A DNA stretch of 64,000 bases from assembly GCF_005116715.1 (NCBI RefSeq), contig NZ_SWCI01000001.1, positions 496,001 to 560,000 of the forward strand, given 5' to 3'. The translations under genes and the position numbers were made by a program. This DNA is from Ferrimonas sediminicola (GTDB lineage Bacteria > Pseudomonadota > Gammaproteobacteria > Enterobacterales > Shewanellaceae). This document shows, one piece after another, positions 1 to 7,898 of this stretch (position 1 is its first letter; every line of letters starts with the position of its first letter). The notes beneath the pieces are model-generated. The model ran no database searches. It had not been told where the DNA came from and saw nothing but the letters and a program-made list of their open reading frames with translations.

Positions 1-52
1 ATTCAATAAAATCATGCGGATAAAAACTGGCACGCCGTTTGAATACTTCTGA

Positions 53-69
53 GTGAATCACCCATTCAC
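53..69. promoter_or_regulatory. Inverted repeat upstream of the small-gene cluster
   Basis: GTGAAT and ATTCAC face each other across five bases, 19 bases before the first start codon. The position fits an operator or leader hairpin for the cluster that follows. No regulator is assigned, and a 6-bp half-site can occur by chance. Confidence 0.3.
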
Positions 70-87
70 CCATTTGGAGAAAATCTC

Positions 88-375
88 ATGGACCGTTCAA
101 TCAAAGTGAAGTCTCTGGTATCCGCGTCATTGGCCGCAGTGTTGATGTTTTCCGCCGGTGCCCAGGCGACCCCTCACGGCGAGATTGAGCAGGGAGTCGA
201 GCAGTTTGTGTCTTCCCAGGTAGCCTCAATGCGCCAAACCCTGGAACGTCAACTGGCCAACGAAGTGCGACTGGCCGCCCGGATGCTGCTGGCGGGCCAC
301 TCCACCGAACTGGCCGCCAAGCCGTCTAAGCCTAAGTTGACCGCCGCTGCCCGACGCCAAGGAGAGGAGGAATGA
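88..375 (+). CDS. Small exported protein of unknown function
   Basis: This encodes 95 residues. The N-terminus looks like a Sec signal peptide, with basic residues, a hydrophobic stretch at about 11-23, and probable cleavage after AGAQA. The mature part is a predicted helix rich in Gln, Glu, Arg and Ala, ending in a charged Lys/Arg/Glu tail. I recognise no family. GGAG lies 8 bases before the ATG. The stop overlaps the next start (ATGA), so it is probably translated together with the downstream micro-genes. A periplasmic, possibly membrane-associated role is inference only. Confidence 0.75.
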   Translation: MDRSIKVKSLVSASLAAVLMFSAGAQATPHGEIEQGVEQFVSSQVASMRQTLERQLANEVRLAARMLLAGHSTELAAKPSKPKLTAAARRQGEEE

Positions 376-473
376 TGGTTGTGAACTGGATGCTGGCCGT
401 GCTCTGCCTGTTGCCACTGGCCGGCTGGATGCTGAGTGTGTTGGGTTACTGGCTCTACAGTGAAGTGCGCTAG
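372..473 (+). CDS. 33-residue single-pass membrane micro-protein
   Basis: The ATG overlaps the upstream stop as ATGA, and GGAGAGGAGG sits immediately upstream as ribosome-binding site. The 33-residue product is almost entirely one hydrophobic helix with Trp and Tyr residues near its ends and a charged C-terminus (SEVR). The stop is followed by the ribosome-binding site of the PspC-domain gene. The tight spacing and good translation signal make this a real small membrane gene. No homologue is recognised. Confidence 0.65.
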   Translation: MMVVNWMLAVLCLLPLAGWMLSVLGYWLYSEVR

Positions 474-482
474 GAGGTAAGC

Positions 483-683
483 ATGGCCAATCGAATTGAA
501 CGTGATCCCAGCCGGGGCTGGATCGCCGGAACCTTTGCCGGTCTGTGCCGCTATCTGGGTTTCAGCCCCTTCTGGTGTCGGGCCATCTTCCTGGTCTATC
601 TGATGCTGGAGCCGGTCACCGCCACCCTGGCCTACCTGGTGGCCACCCTGTTGATGCCCAAACGCCGATGCCGCTACTGCTGA
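483..683 (+). CDS. PspC-domain membrane protein
   Basis: This 66-residue protein is essentially one PspC domain. An N-terminal segment has the family pattern of charged residues then G-x-x-x-G-x-C-x-x-L (IAGTFAGLCRYLG). A hydrophobic transmembrane stretch and a basic end (MPKRRCRYC) follow. PspC domains occur in phage-shock envelope-stress systems, where PspC works with PspB to sense membrane damage and recruit PspA. Neither pspA nor pspF is visible here, so this is a PspC-like protein in another operon rather than canonical pspC. GAGGT precedes the ATG by 5 bases. Confidence 0.8.
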   Translation: MANRIERDPSRGWIAGTFAGLCRYLGFSPFWCRAIFLVYLMLEPVTATLAYLVATLLMPKRRCRYC

Positions 684-826
684 TCGTTCTGGTACTCTGC
701 CTCGGCGTGGCGACCCTGAGCGCTCCCCCCGCCCTGGTCTGGTGGTGGCAGGATTATGGCAGTGGGTCACTGGCCGCCCTGGCGGTGGTGGTGATCGCCT
801 GCTGGTACTGGCAGAAGAGCCAGTAG
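668..826 (+). CDS. 52-residue two-helix membrane protein
   Basis: The ATG lies inside the end of the PspC-domain gene in another frame, an overlap of 16 bases. The 52-residue product has two hydrophobic segments, about 2-19 and 33-47, separated by a Trp-rich loop (ALVWWWQDYG). An earlier ATG in this frame, at 545, would overlap the PspC gene almost entirely, so the start at 668 is preferred. It is the last gene of the four-gene cluster. No family is recognised, but its size and position resemble accessory membrane proteins of Psp-like operons. Confidence 0.55.
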   Translation: MPLLLIVLVLCLGVATLSAPPALVWWWQDYGSGSLAALAVVVIACWYWQKSQ

Positions 827-839
827 CAACCCATTTTTT

Positions 840-872
840 GCGGGGGCCCCATCGCCCTCTCGGGGTTCCCGC
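840..872. other. Stable hairpin between convergent genes
   Basis: An 11-bp stem, with two G-U pairs in the plus-strand RNA, closes an 11-base loop between the small-gene cluster and the convergent crotonase gene. Neither strand has a T-run on its 3' side. It may stop or protect both transcripts, but it is not a classic intrinsic terminator. Confidence 0.4.
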
Positions 873-877
873 CCTCC

Positions 878-1618
878 CTAGGGCTTCAGCCTGGCCTGGA
901 TAACCCTCCGGGCCTCGTCGCTGGCGAGCCGCTCGCCCAGGGCGGCAAACTCCGCCTGCATCACCGCTCCCAACTGAGGCTGGGACAGCTTCAGCAGCCG
1001 CTTGGCCTGCTGCATCGCCAGGGGGGGCCTGGAGGCAAACTTCTGGGCGTAGCTCATGGCCAGGTCCATCAGCTCGGCCTCGGGACAGCTGCAGTTAACC
1101 AGTCCCACCTGCTTGGCGCGCGCCACGCCGAAGGACTCACCCAACAGCAACAGTTCCGCCGCCAGAGGCCCGCCACACATCTGCGGGATCAGGGTGCTGG
1201 ATCCCGCCTCGGGAACGATCCCCAGGTTGACGAAGGGCAGCATAAAGGTGGCGTTGTCGGCGGCGATTACCATGTCGCAATGGGGCAGCAGCGTGCAGCC
1301 AATGCCCACCGCGCTGCCGCCGACGGCGGCGATCAGCGGTTTGGTCAGGGTGGGCAGCAGCCGGATAAACCGGGCGGCGGCATTGTTGTCATCGAATGCC
1401 TGGTCGGCGTGGAAGTTACCCAGGTCGTTGCCGGCGGTGAAGCAGTCGCCCTGTCCCCGGAGTAGGCAGGCGTGGATCTCGGGATCCTGTTCCGCCTGTT
1501 GCAGCCCGTCACACAGCTGGCAATACATCTCTTGGGTCAATGCGTTACGCTTGTCGGGCCGATGGATGGTCAGTACCATGACATGACCGTCACGGGATAT
1601 CGCTATCGGATTGGCCAT
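878..1618 (-). CDS. Crotonase-fold enoyl-CoA isomerase-like protein
   Basis: This 246-residue crotonase-superfamily protein acts on acyl-CoA thioesters. The oxyanion-hole segments are present, at about 58-66 (DCFTAGNDL) and 99-108 (VGGSAVGIGC). The two glutamates of a true enoyl-CoA hydratase are replaced, by Thr109 and Phe129. Glu137 in GIVPEAGSS instead matches the catalytic Glu of delta3,delta2-enoyl-CoA isomerases. I therefore infer an isomerase helping oxidation of unsaturated fatty acids. The start at 1618 is chosen because AAGGAGC lies 6 bases upstream and the fold begins there. It is divergent from the PCuAC gene, with 58 bp between them. Confidence 0.8.
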   Translation of the reverse strand: MANPIAISRDGHVMVLTIHRPDKRNALTQEMYCQLCDGLQQAEQDPEIHACLLRGQGDCFTAGNDLGNFHADQAFDDNNAAARFIRLLPTLTKPLIAAVGGSAVGIGCTLLPHCDMVIAADNATFMLPFVNLGIVPEAGSSTLIPQMCGGPLAAELLLLGESFGVARAKQVGLVNCSCPEAELMDLAMSYAQKFASRPPLAMQQAKRLLKLSQPQLGAVMQAEFAALGERLASDEARRVIQARLKP

Positions 1619-1676
1619 ACTTGCTCCTTTCCGTGGAGAGATTTTGTACCGAAGGAAAAAGTGTAAGGGAAGCGTG

Positions 1677-2126
1677 ATGAAATTCAAACAACTGTTTATA
1701 TTTTCTGCCCTGCTGACCGCCACCCCGGTGATGGCGGCGATCACCCTCAGCGATGCCCAGGTCAGGGAGATGCCGCCCGGGGTGCCCAACACCGCCGCTT
1801 ACCTGACCCTGCACAATGACGGCGAGGCCACGGCCTTGGTGGGGGCCAGTTGCGACATTGCCGCCAACACCGAAATCCACACCATGCTGACTGAAAATGG
1901 CATGATGAAGATGCGCCGCATCGACCGGGTCGACCTCCCTGCGGGCCAGTCGGTGTCTCTGCACCAGGGCGGTGATCACCTGATGCTACTGCAGCTGACC
2001 CGGCAACCGCTGGCGGGTCAGCGGATCAACTGCATCCTGACGTTTGCCAGTGGCGCCAGCCTGAGCGCCACCCTGCCCGTGGTGGAGATGAAGTCCGCCG
2101 GGCATGAGCACCATCAACACCACTAA
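1677..2126 (+). CDS. PCuAC periplasmic copper chaperone
   Basis: This 149-residue protein has a signal peptide (about 1-20, ending PVMA) and a PCuAC (DUF461) domain. The family copper site H-M-x10-M-x21-H-x-M is complete: His68, Met79, His101 and Met103. The C-terminus is His-rich (GHEHHQHH), a common extra metal-binding tail. Members bind Cu(I) in the periplasm and help metallate the CuA or CuB centres of cytochrome oxidase. AAGGGA precedes the ATG by 5 bases. The DUF2333 gene follows after 14 bases and is probably co-transcribed. Confidence 0.9.
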   Translation: MKFKQLFIFSALLTATPVMAAITLSDAQVREMPPGVPNTAAYLTLHNDGEATALVGASCDIAANTEIHTMLTENGMMKMRRIDRVDLPAGQSVSLHQGGDHLMLLQLTRQPLAGQRINCILTFASGASLSATLPVVEMKSAGHEHHQHH

Positions 2127-2140
2127 AGAGGAGCCGCGTA

Positions 2141-3109
2141 ATGGCCGCATTAAATAGGACGTGGATAGTGTCTGGCCTGGTGGGCCTGTTGCTGCTGAAC
2201 TGGTTGATCGCCGTCTGGTGGAGCTTCGAGCCGGAACAGATTGGTGTGAATCGCCTGCGCGGAGAGGCCCGGGTGACCGGCTACGCCACCACCTCTGCGG
2301 CCATTGAGGTGATGGCAACCCTGCTGGACAAACCCGGCGGCTTCCTTTCCAATGACAAGATGCCGCCGTCGGTGCTGATGGACAACATGCCCGCGTTCGA
2401 ATTCGGGGCATTGGAGCAGGTGCGGGACCTGACCCTGGTGATGCGCAAGGATCTCTCCCGCTCCCAGTCCCAGTCCACCGAAGATCCGGATCTGGCCAAG
2501 GCTCAGCCCAAGTTCAACATCGATCATCGCAGCTGGATGATCCCCCGCGCCGAGTCCGAGTACCGGGCCGGGATTGAGGCGCTGAAGTCCTATCGGACCC
2601 GCATCAGTGATCCGACTCAGCCGTCGGCGCAGTTTTATGTTCGGGCCGACAACCTGGTGGCGGTGCTGGATCAGGTGGAGAAGCGACTGGGCAGCCTGTC
2701 CCAGAGGTTGTCCGCCAGTGTTGGCCAGGCCCGACTGAATACCGATCTGGCCGGGGACACCTCCGCCAGTGCTTCCACCATGACGGTGAGCGAACAGGAG
2801 GTGAAGACCAGCTGGTGGAAGATTGACGACGTGTTTCACGAGGCCCGTGGCAGCTGTTGGGCGCTGCTGGCGATCATGAATGCGGTGGAGTCTGACTTTG
2901 CGCCTGTACTGGAGAAGAAGAATGCCACCGTCAGTCTGCAACAGATCATCCGTGAGCTGGAGGCGACCCAGGAGACCGTCTGGAGTCCCATGGTGCTCAA
3001 TGGCAGCGGATTTGGCCTGGTGGCCAACCATTCGCTGGTGATGGCGAACTACATCAGTCGTGCCAACGCGGCACTGATTGACCTGAAACAACTGCTAACT
3101 CAAGGGTAA
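2141..3109 (+). CDS. DUF2333 inner-membrane-anchored protein
   Basis: This encodes 322 residues with an N-terminal membrane anchor (about 8-27) and a mainly helical periplasmic part. It carries the DUF2333 signature around 47-72, GYATTSAAIEVMATLLDKPG followed by GFLSND. The family is widespread in gammaproteobacteria and has no established function. GAGGAG lies 7 bases upstream of the ATG. It sits between a copper chaperone and an outer-membrane barrel gene that starts 6 bases after its stop, so these three envelope genes likely form an operon. Confidence 0.85.
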   Translation: MAALNRTWIVSGLVGLLLLNWLIAVWWSFEPEQIGVNRLRGEARVTGYATTSAAIEVMATLLDKPGGFLSNDKMPPSVLMDNMPAFEFGALEQVRDLTLVMRKDLSRSQSQSTEDPDLAKAQPKFNIDHRSWMIPRAESEYRAGIEALKSYRTRISDPTQPSAQFYVRADNLVAVLDQVEKRLGSLSQRLSASVGQARLNTDLAGDTSASASTMTVSEQEVKTSWWKIDDVFHEARGSCWALLAIMNAVESDFAPVLEKKNATVSLQQIIRELEATQETVWSPMVLNGSGFGLVANHSLVMANYISRANAALIDLKQLLTQG

Positions 3110-3115
3110 CTCTTT

Positions 3116-3781
3116 ATGCGTTTGAAACTCTCTGTTGTGGCGGCCTGTCTTGCCACTGCACTGACCGGGACCGCCCAGGCCGATGTACTGGGGGTCAAGC
3201 TGGGCCTGGATCTGCAGCAGAACAGCGTCAGCGGCGATCTGCACAGCACTGGCGGCGATTGGGACGACAGTTATCAGCCCAGCGGCTATGCGGCGTTCGA
3301 GCATTTCATCCCCCTGGTGCCTAACGTGATGTTGCGTTACAACCAGCAGGAGTCCGATGGTCAGGGATCCGTCAAGGCGGACCTCTCCAACACCGATCTG
3401 GTGGCCTACTATGAGCTGCTGGACAACGGTGCCGTAGAACTGGATCTGGGTGCCAGCTACCGTCTGTACAGTGGCAAGCTTAATGATGGCGCCCTCAATC
3501 AGGACAATCTGGATGAAGGGATCCTGATGGGGTATGTGCGTGGTCAGGTGAACCTGATTGGTACCGGCCTGTTTGTGTTTGCCGACGGGGTGCTGGCCAG
3601 CTACGACGACCGCGACATTAGCGACTACAAGGCGGGTCTGGGCTGGGAGCTGGACATGCTGGCCCTGGATCTGGCCATCAAGGGTGGCTATCGTCAGCAC
3701 AGCTTCGATGTCAGCGACTGGGGCACCCGGGCGGACCTGGAGTTCTCCGGTGCCTTTGTTGGCGTGGAACTGAGTTTCTAA
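3116..3781 (+). CDS. TIGR04219-type outer-membrane beta-barrel protein
   Basis: This 221-residue protein has a signal peptide (about 1-22, ending AQA). The mature part consists of alternating amphipathic beta strands rich in Gly, Tyr and Asp. It ends in Phe (GVELSF), the usual recognition signal for barrel insertion by the Bam machinery. Size and pattern match the TIGR04219 family of small outer-membrane barrels. The substrate is unknown. It is the last gene before a strong bidirectional terminator. Confidence 0.8.
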   Translation: MRLKLSVVAACLATALTGTAQADVLGVKLGLDLQQNSVSGDLHSTGGDWDDSYQPSGYAAFEHFIPLVPNVMLRYNQQESDGQGSVKADLSNTDLVAYYELLDNGAVELDLGASYRLYSGKLNDGALNQDNLDEGILMGYVRGQVNLIGTGLFVFADGVLASYDDRDISDYKAGLGWELDMLALDLAIKGGYRQHSFDVSDWGTRADLEFSGAFVGVELSF

Positions 3782-3795
3782 GGATACCCAGCCAC

Positions 3796-3824
3796 AAAAA
3801 AACCGCCCAATGGGCGGTTTTTTT
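3796..3824. terminator. Bidirectional intrinsic terminator
   Basis: CCGCCC and GGGCGG pair across an AAT loop, with seven A on one side and seven T on the other. It can end both the barrel-gene operon and convergent tolC, whose stop codon is 14 bases away. Confidence 0.93.
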
Positions 3825-3837
3825 GTTGGCGTAAAGT

Positions 3838-5151
3838 CTACTTCAGACCGTTGTTGATCATCTGTACGTCTTCGGCGCTCAGGGTTCCTGCTGCCTGCTT
3901 CAGGGACAGAACCGCCAGGATGTAGTTGTAGCGGGCGTCAGCCAGCTGCTGCTTGGCGCTGTACAGCTGACGGGTGGAGTTCAGTACCTCAACAATGGTA
4001 CGGGTACCCACTTCGAAACCGGCTTCGGTGGCCTTCAGGGCGCTCTCGGCAGACACCACGGACTGCTCATAGGCCTTGATGGTGCTGATGGATGCCTTGA
4101 CGTTGTTCAGGCTGTTGCGCAGGTTACGTACCACGGAGCGGTGTGTCTCCTCCAGAGCCTGAGAGGAAGCCACGAAGTTGTACTTGGCCTGCTCAACCTG
4201 GCTGGTCACGGAGAAGCCGCTGAAGATGGGTACCCTCAGGGTCAGACCGATCTGGCCGGTGGTGTCGTTGGTGATCTGGTTGGGGCGATCTTCCTGACCA
4301 TAGTTGGTGGTGATGCCGGCGGCCAGATCCAGGCTCGGCAGGTGACCGGTTTTCGCCAGTTCAATCTGCTCTTTGGCGATGTCCACTCCCAGGCGGCGGC
4401 TTAGCAGTTCCAGGCTGCTTTCCTCACCCAGTGCCAGCCAGGCGTCGTGGGTGGCCGGGGTCGGGGATGAGGGACTGAAGCGCTGGGTATCCAGGATGGC
4501 GAGCTGGCTGTGCTCCAGGCCGGTGATTTCGCGCAGCCCTTCGTAGCTGTTCTCCAGGGTGTTCTGAGCGTTGATCTCCTCGGCGATGGCCAGGTCATAC
4601 TGAGCCTGGGCTTCATGCACGTCGGTGATGGCGGTCAGACCCACGGCGAATCGCTGCTTGGTCTGCTCCAGCTGGCGTTCGATGGCACGCTTGTTGGCTT
4701 GAACAAACTCAAGGGAGTCCTGAGCAGAGAGGACGTCGAAGTAGGCATTGGACACCCGAACGATCAGGCTCTGGGCGGCCAGAGAGTAGTTGGCGTCGCT
4801 CTGGGCGGCACTCTTCTCACTCAGTGCCAGGTTGACGTAGTTGGCGTGATTGTAGATGCTCTGACCCAGCTCGATGCTGCCGGAACCGGCACCGCCGCTG
4901 TCGGTGGTTTCGCCCAGATCATCGAACCAGCCGTAGCCGTAGCCCAGGGAGGCGCTGATCTGGGGCAGCAGGGAGGCGCGGCTCTGGTCGATGGCCTGGA
5001 AGGCGGCATCGCGTGTCGCTTTGGATTGCAGCAGGACCGGATCCTTGGTCAGTGCCTGTTGGTAGATCTGGTAGAGATCGTCCGCGTGGGCTGGCAGGGT
5101 GGTTCCGGCCAGACCAAGCGCTAGGGTCAATGCTCGAAATTTGAGTCGCAT
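3838..5151 (-). CDS. tolC: Outer-membrane efflux channel TolC
   Basis: This 437-residue TolC has a signal peptide (1-23, ending PAHA) and two outer-membrane efflux repeats that form the trimeric beta-barrel and periplasmic coiled-coil tunnel. The N-terminal segment (DLYQIYQQALTKDPVLLQS) and the repeat helices (SIYNHANYVNLALSE; RVPIFSGFSVTSQVEQAKYN) are typical. TolC is the exit duct for RND and MFS pumps and type I secretion. AAGGA lies 8 bases upstream of the ATG. As in E. coli, nudF is divergent. The C-terminus is short, lacking the long tail seen in enterobacteria. Confidence 0.97.
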   Translation of the reverse strand: MRLKFRALTLALGLAGTTLPAHADDLYQIYQQALTKDPVLLQSKATRDAAFQAIDQSRASLLPQISASLGYGYGWFDDLGETTDSGGAGSGSIELGQSIYNHANYVNLALSEKSAAQSDANYSLAAQSLIVRVSNAYFDVLSAQDSLEFVQANKRAIERQLEQTKQRFAVGLTAITDVHEAQAQYDLAIAEEINAQNTLENSYEGLREITGLEHSQLAILDTQRFSPSSPTPATHDAWLALGEESSLELLSRRLGVDIAKEQIELAKTGHLPSLDLAAGITTNYGQEDRPNQITNDTTGQIGLTLRVPIFSGFSVTSQVEQAKYNFVASSQALEETHRSVVRNLRNSLNNVKASISTIKAYEQSVVSAESALKATEAGFEVGTRTIVEVLNSTRQLYSAKQQLADARYNYILAVLSLKQAAGTLSAEDVQMINNGLK

Positions 5152-5175
5152 TTGAAATCCTTAAAGTAAATACAA

Positions 5176-5200
5176 AGCTAGCCTGCACCACAGGCAAGCT
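5176..5200. other. Imperfect hairpin in the tolC leader
   Basis: AGCTAGCCTG and CAGGCAAGCT pair with one mismatch across a five-base loop, 25 bases upstream of tolC. It lies in the probable tolC 5' untranslated region, so it may affect mRNA stability. It could also be an operator. Confidence 0.35.
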
Positions 5201-5247
5201 AAATTTCCGGGCTGGGAAAACCCGTTATTCCCAAGACGACCTTGACT

Positions 5248-5276
5248 TTGACAGCCTTAGTAAACTGAATTACACC
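5248..5276 (+). promoter_or_regulatory. Candidate nudF promoter
   Basis: A perfect TTGACA at 5248-5253 is followed after 17 bases by TACACC, a weak -10. It lies about 90 bases before nudF. The -10 match is poor, so the call rests on the -35 and the spacing. Confidence 0.35.
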
Positions 5277-5364
5277 CAGAAAAGTCAATGATTTTGCGTC
5301 ACCAAGTGTAACAGTTTATGGAGTTCACAAGGCTGAAGAAATTCGCCAATCAGAGGGTAGATGG

Positions 5365-5988
5365 ATGAAAGTACAACTTCCAAACCAGATGGATCCTGAA
5401 CGGATCGAACTTCTGGAGGAGAGGACGCTGTTCCAGGGCTTCTTCAAAGTGATTCAGCGTAAGCTTCGCCATCCCCTGTTCGACGGAGGCATGAGCCAGG
5501 TAGTCACCCGGGAGATCTTCGAGCGGGGCAACGCCGTGGTGGTGCTGCCCTATGATCCGCTGCGCGATCAGGTGGTGCTCATCGAGCAGTTGCGGATCCC
5601 CGCCATCGGCAACACCAGCCATCCCTGGCTCTATGAACTGGTGGCGGGGATGATCGACAAGGAGGAGTCGGTGCTGGAGGTGGCTGAGCGGGAACTGATG
5701 GAGGAGACCGGTCTGCACCCCATCAGCCTGAGCGCCATCGGCAGTCACCTCTCCTCCCCCGGCGGCAGCTCCGAGCGGCTGTTTATGGTGTTGGCCGAAG
5801 TGGATGCCGCCGGAGCGGGCGGAATTCATGGGCTGGATCATGAACATGAGGATATCCGGGTGGTGGTGGTGCCCAGGACTCAGGCCTACCGGATGGTGGA
5901 ATCGGGTGAAATTGACAATGGCAGCAGTGTGATTGGTCTACAATGGCTGGAATTGAATCACCACAAGCTTGGGAGGGGCACACCCTGA
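5365..5988 (+). CDS. nudF: ADP-ribose diphosphatase NudF
   Basis: This 207-residue Nudix hydrolase splits ADP-ribose into AMP and ribose 5-phosphate. The Nudix box is complete: Gly95, Glu101, Arg109-Glu110, Glu113-Glu114 and Gly116, with glutamates for Mg2+. The N-terminal arm (TLFQGFFKVIQRKLRHPLFDGG) is typical of the ADP-ribose branch. It heads nudF-yqiB-cpdA-yqiA-parE, the same order as in E. coli. AGAGGG precedes the ATG. An out-of-frame ATG lies four bases earlier. The stop overlaps the next start as TGATG. Confidence 0.95.
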   Translation: MKVQLPNQMDPERIELLEERTLFQGFFKVIQRKLRHPLFDGGMSQVVTREIFERGNAVVVLPYDPLRDQVVLIEQLRIPAIGNTSHPWLYELVAGMIDKEESVLEVAERELMEETGLHPISLSAIGSHLSSPGGSSERLFMVLAEVDAAGAGGIHGLDHEHEDIRVVVVPRTQAYRMVESGEIDNGSSVIGLQWLELNHHKLGRGTP

Positions 5989-6422
5989 TGGCCAAACGGC
6001 GTGACTCACTGGTGCGGCTGCACGCCCTCTATGGGCGCAACTACCTGCGGCTGCTGCCACTGATCCCCGATGATGTCCGTCCAGGGGACCGCTGGCATAT
6101 GCGGCTGGCCCCCCGGATTGAGGTGGGCCTGACCCTGGTGGAGCAGACACAGTACACCCAGGTGGTGCAGATACAACGCTGGTTGCCGGCCAGTTCCTGG
6201 CTGACCATACCCACCCTGTCGGTCAGGCTGTACCACGATGCCCGCATGGCAGAAGTGTTAAGTGGTCAACAGATCTCCGGGTTGTCGCCGTTGTATGATT
6301 GGCAGACTGCCAAGTTGTGGCTGGCGCAGGACAGGTTCCAGACAAACCTGTTTCTGGCTGAAATACTGGAATGTTTATCGCCCCATCGGCTTAAGTCCAT
6401 GGCGGCCGAAGTTAGGGAGTAA
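5988..6422 (+). CDS. yqiB: DUF1249 protein, YqiB-like
   Basis: This encodes 144 residues of the DUF1249 family. It begins with the conserved segment around LHALYGRNYLRLLPLIPDD. The family occurs mainly in gammaproteobacteria and has no assigned biochemical role. The start overlaps the nudF stop by one base, which indicates translational coupling, and GGGAGGGG lies upstream as ribosome-binding site. Position between nudF and cpdA matches E. coli yqiB. Confidence 0.9.
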   Translation: MAKRRDSLVRLHALYGRNYLRLLPLIPDDVRPGDRWHMRLAPRIEVGLTLVEQTQYTQVVQIQRWLPASSWLTIPTLSVRLYHDARMAEVLSGQQISGLSPLYDWQTAKLWLAQDRFQTNLFLAEILECLSPHRLKSMAAEVRE

Positions 6423-6430
6423 ACCAGCCC

Positions 6431-7255
6431 TTGAGTGTTCGAGCCAAGGCTCTGTCGTTTCCTGCGGACAAGCAGTCGATCCGCATCGCACAGATCTCCG
6501 ATCCCCACCTGTTTGCCGATAAAGGGGCCGAGTTTCTGGGGCTCAACCCCTGGGACAGCTTTTCCGCCGTGCTGTCTGAACTGCGCTATGAGCCGCTGGA
6601 TATGGTGATCGCCTCAGGCGATCTCAGCCAGGATCACAGTATCGAAGCCTACCGCCATTTCGCCGATGGCGTGCGCGGCCTGGGGGTGCCCATCAGCGCC
6701 CTTCCCGGCAACCATGACGCCTTCGACCGCATGGAGCTGGGGCTGGAGGGCAGTGGGGTCATACTGGATCGCCGCATCATCCTCGGCCGTTGGCAACTGC
6801 TGCAGCTGGACAGCACCGTCCTGGGGCTGCCCGGTGGTCACCTCAACCACCATCGTCTGGAGTGGCTTGAGGCTGTGCTGCACCACTCCAGCGCCTACCA
6901 TACTCTGATCGCCCTGCATCACCACCCCCTGGATACCGGTTGCACCTGGCTCGATCAGCATCGGTTGGACAATGGCGCCGAATTCAATGCCCTGATCAGT
7001 GGCTTTGACACGGTGAAGGGGGTGATCTGGGGGCATGTGCATCAGGAGATGGATGAGCGCCTGGATCATATCCGCATGTTGGCCGCGCCCTCGACCTCCA
7101 TCCAGTTCCGTCCTCAGTGCCGTGACTTTACCCTGGACAACCTACAGCCGGGTTACCGTTTGCTGACCCTCAATGCCGATGGTAGCATCGACACCTCCAT
7201 CAACCGGCTCTCCGGCGACCGCTTCCAACCAGATAGGACGGCGTCCGGCTACTAG
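6431..7255 (+). CDS. cpdA: 3',5'-cyclic AMP phosphodiesterase CpdA
   Basis: This 274-residue class III phosphodiesterase hydrolyses cAMP to AMP, limiting CRP signalling. All metallophosphoesterase motifs are present: Asp24-x-His26, Gly-Asp64, Asn94-His95-Asp96 (GNHD) and the C-terminal GHVH. The start is TTG, with GGAG overlapping the yqiB stop region upstream. No ATG occurs before the first metal motif, and the N-terminal length agrees with E. coli CpdA. The gene starts 8 bases after yqiB. Confidence 0.94.
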   Translation: MSVRAKALSFPADKQSIRIAQISDPHLFADKGAEFLGLNPWDSFSAVLSELRYEPLDMVIASGDLSQDHSIEAYRHFADGVRGLGVPISALPGNHDAFDRMELGLEGSGVILDRRIILGRWQLLQLDSTVLGLPGGHLNHHRLEWLEAVLHHSSAYHTLIALHHHPLDTGCTWLDQHRLDNGAEFNALISGFDTVKGVIWGHVHQEMDERLDHIRMLAAPSTSIQFRPQCRDFTLDNLQPGYRLLTLNADGSIDTSINRLSGDRFQPDRTASGY

Positions 7256-7265
7256 GCAGGGAAGC

Positions 7266-7841
7266 ATGCTGCTCTACATTCACGGATTCAACAGTTCCCC
7301 CGGTTCCCAGAAGGCGGTGTTGGTCCGCGATTATCTGGCGCGCCACCATCCCGATGAGCCCCTGGCGATCCCCAGGCTGGAGACCAGCCCGGAGGCGGCC
7401 ATGGCCCAGTTGGAGCGGCTGGTGCGGCCGGCGCTGGCGGCCGGCGAACCGCTGCGTATGATGGGCAGTTCCCTTGGGGGCTATTTTGCCAGCTATCTGG
7501 CCGAGAACTGCGGGGGCCGGGCGGTGCTGATCAACCCGGCGGTTCGGCCCTATGAGCTGCTACTGGATTATCTGGGTCTTCAGGAAAACCCCTATACCGG
7601 CGAGCGCTATCGGGTGACGGAGGAGCATATGGCGCAACTGAAGGCGCTGGATACCCCGGTGATCCGCCATCCTGACCGTTTCCTTGCCCTGCTGCAGAGC
7701 GGCGATGAGGTGCTGGACTACCGCCAGGGGGTCGATAAGTACCACCACTGCCAGATGGTCTTGGAGTCTGGCGGTGACCACAGTTTTGTAGGCTTCGATC
7801 GGCACCTGGCCGGAGCCTGCCGTTTCCTCGGGCTGGCTTGA
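7266..7841 (+). CDS. yqiA: YqiA-family esterase
   Basis: This 191-residue alpha/beta hydrolase has the family start MLLYIHGFNSSPGS and the nucleophile elbow G-S-S-L-G-G (Ser near residue 77). The late GGDHSF supplies the histidine of the triad. YqiA members hydrolyse short acyl esters and acyl-CoA in vitro; the natural substrate is unknown. GGGAAGC lies just upstream of the ATG, which follows the cpdA stop by 10 bases. The earlier in-frame start at 7173 would overlap cpdA by 83 bases and is rejected. Confidence 0.92.
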   Translation: MLLYIHGFNSSPGSQKAVLVRDYLARHHPDEPLAIPRLETSPEAAMAQLERLVRPALAAGEPLRMMGSSLGGYFASYLAENCGGRAVLINPAVRPYELLLDYLGLQENPYTGERYRVTEEHMAQLKALDTPVIRHPDRFLALLQSGDEVLDYRQGVDKYHHCQMVLESGGDHSFVGFDRHLAGACRFLGLA

Positions 7842-7898
7842 AGCCGGCTCGGTGATGCCGATAACATAACCACCACCTAAGCGGATTTGGGACCAGAG

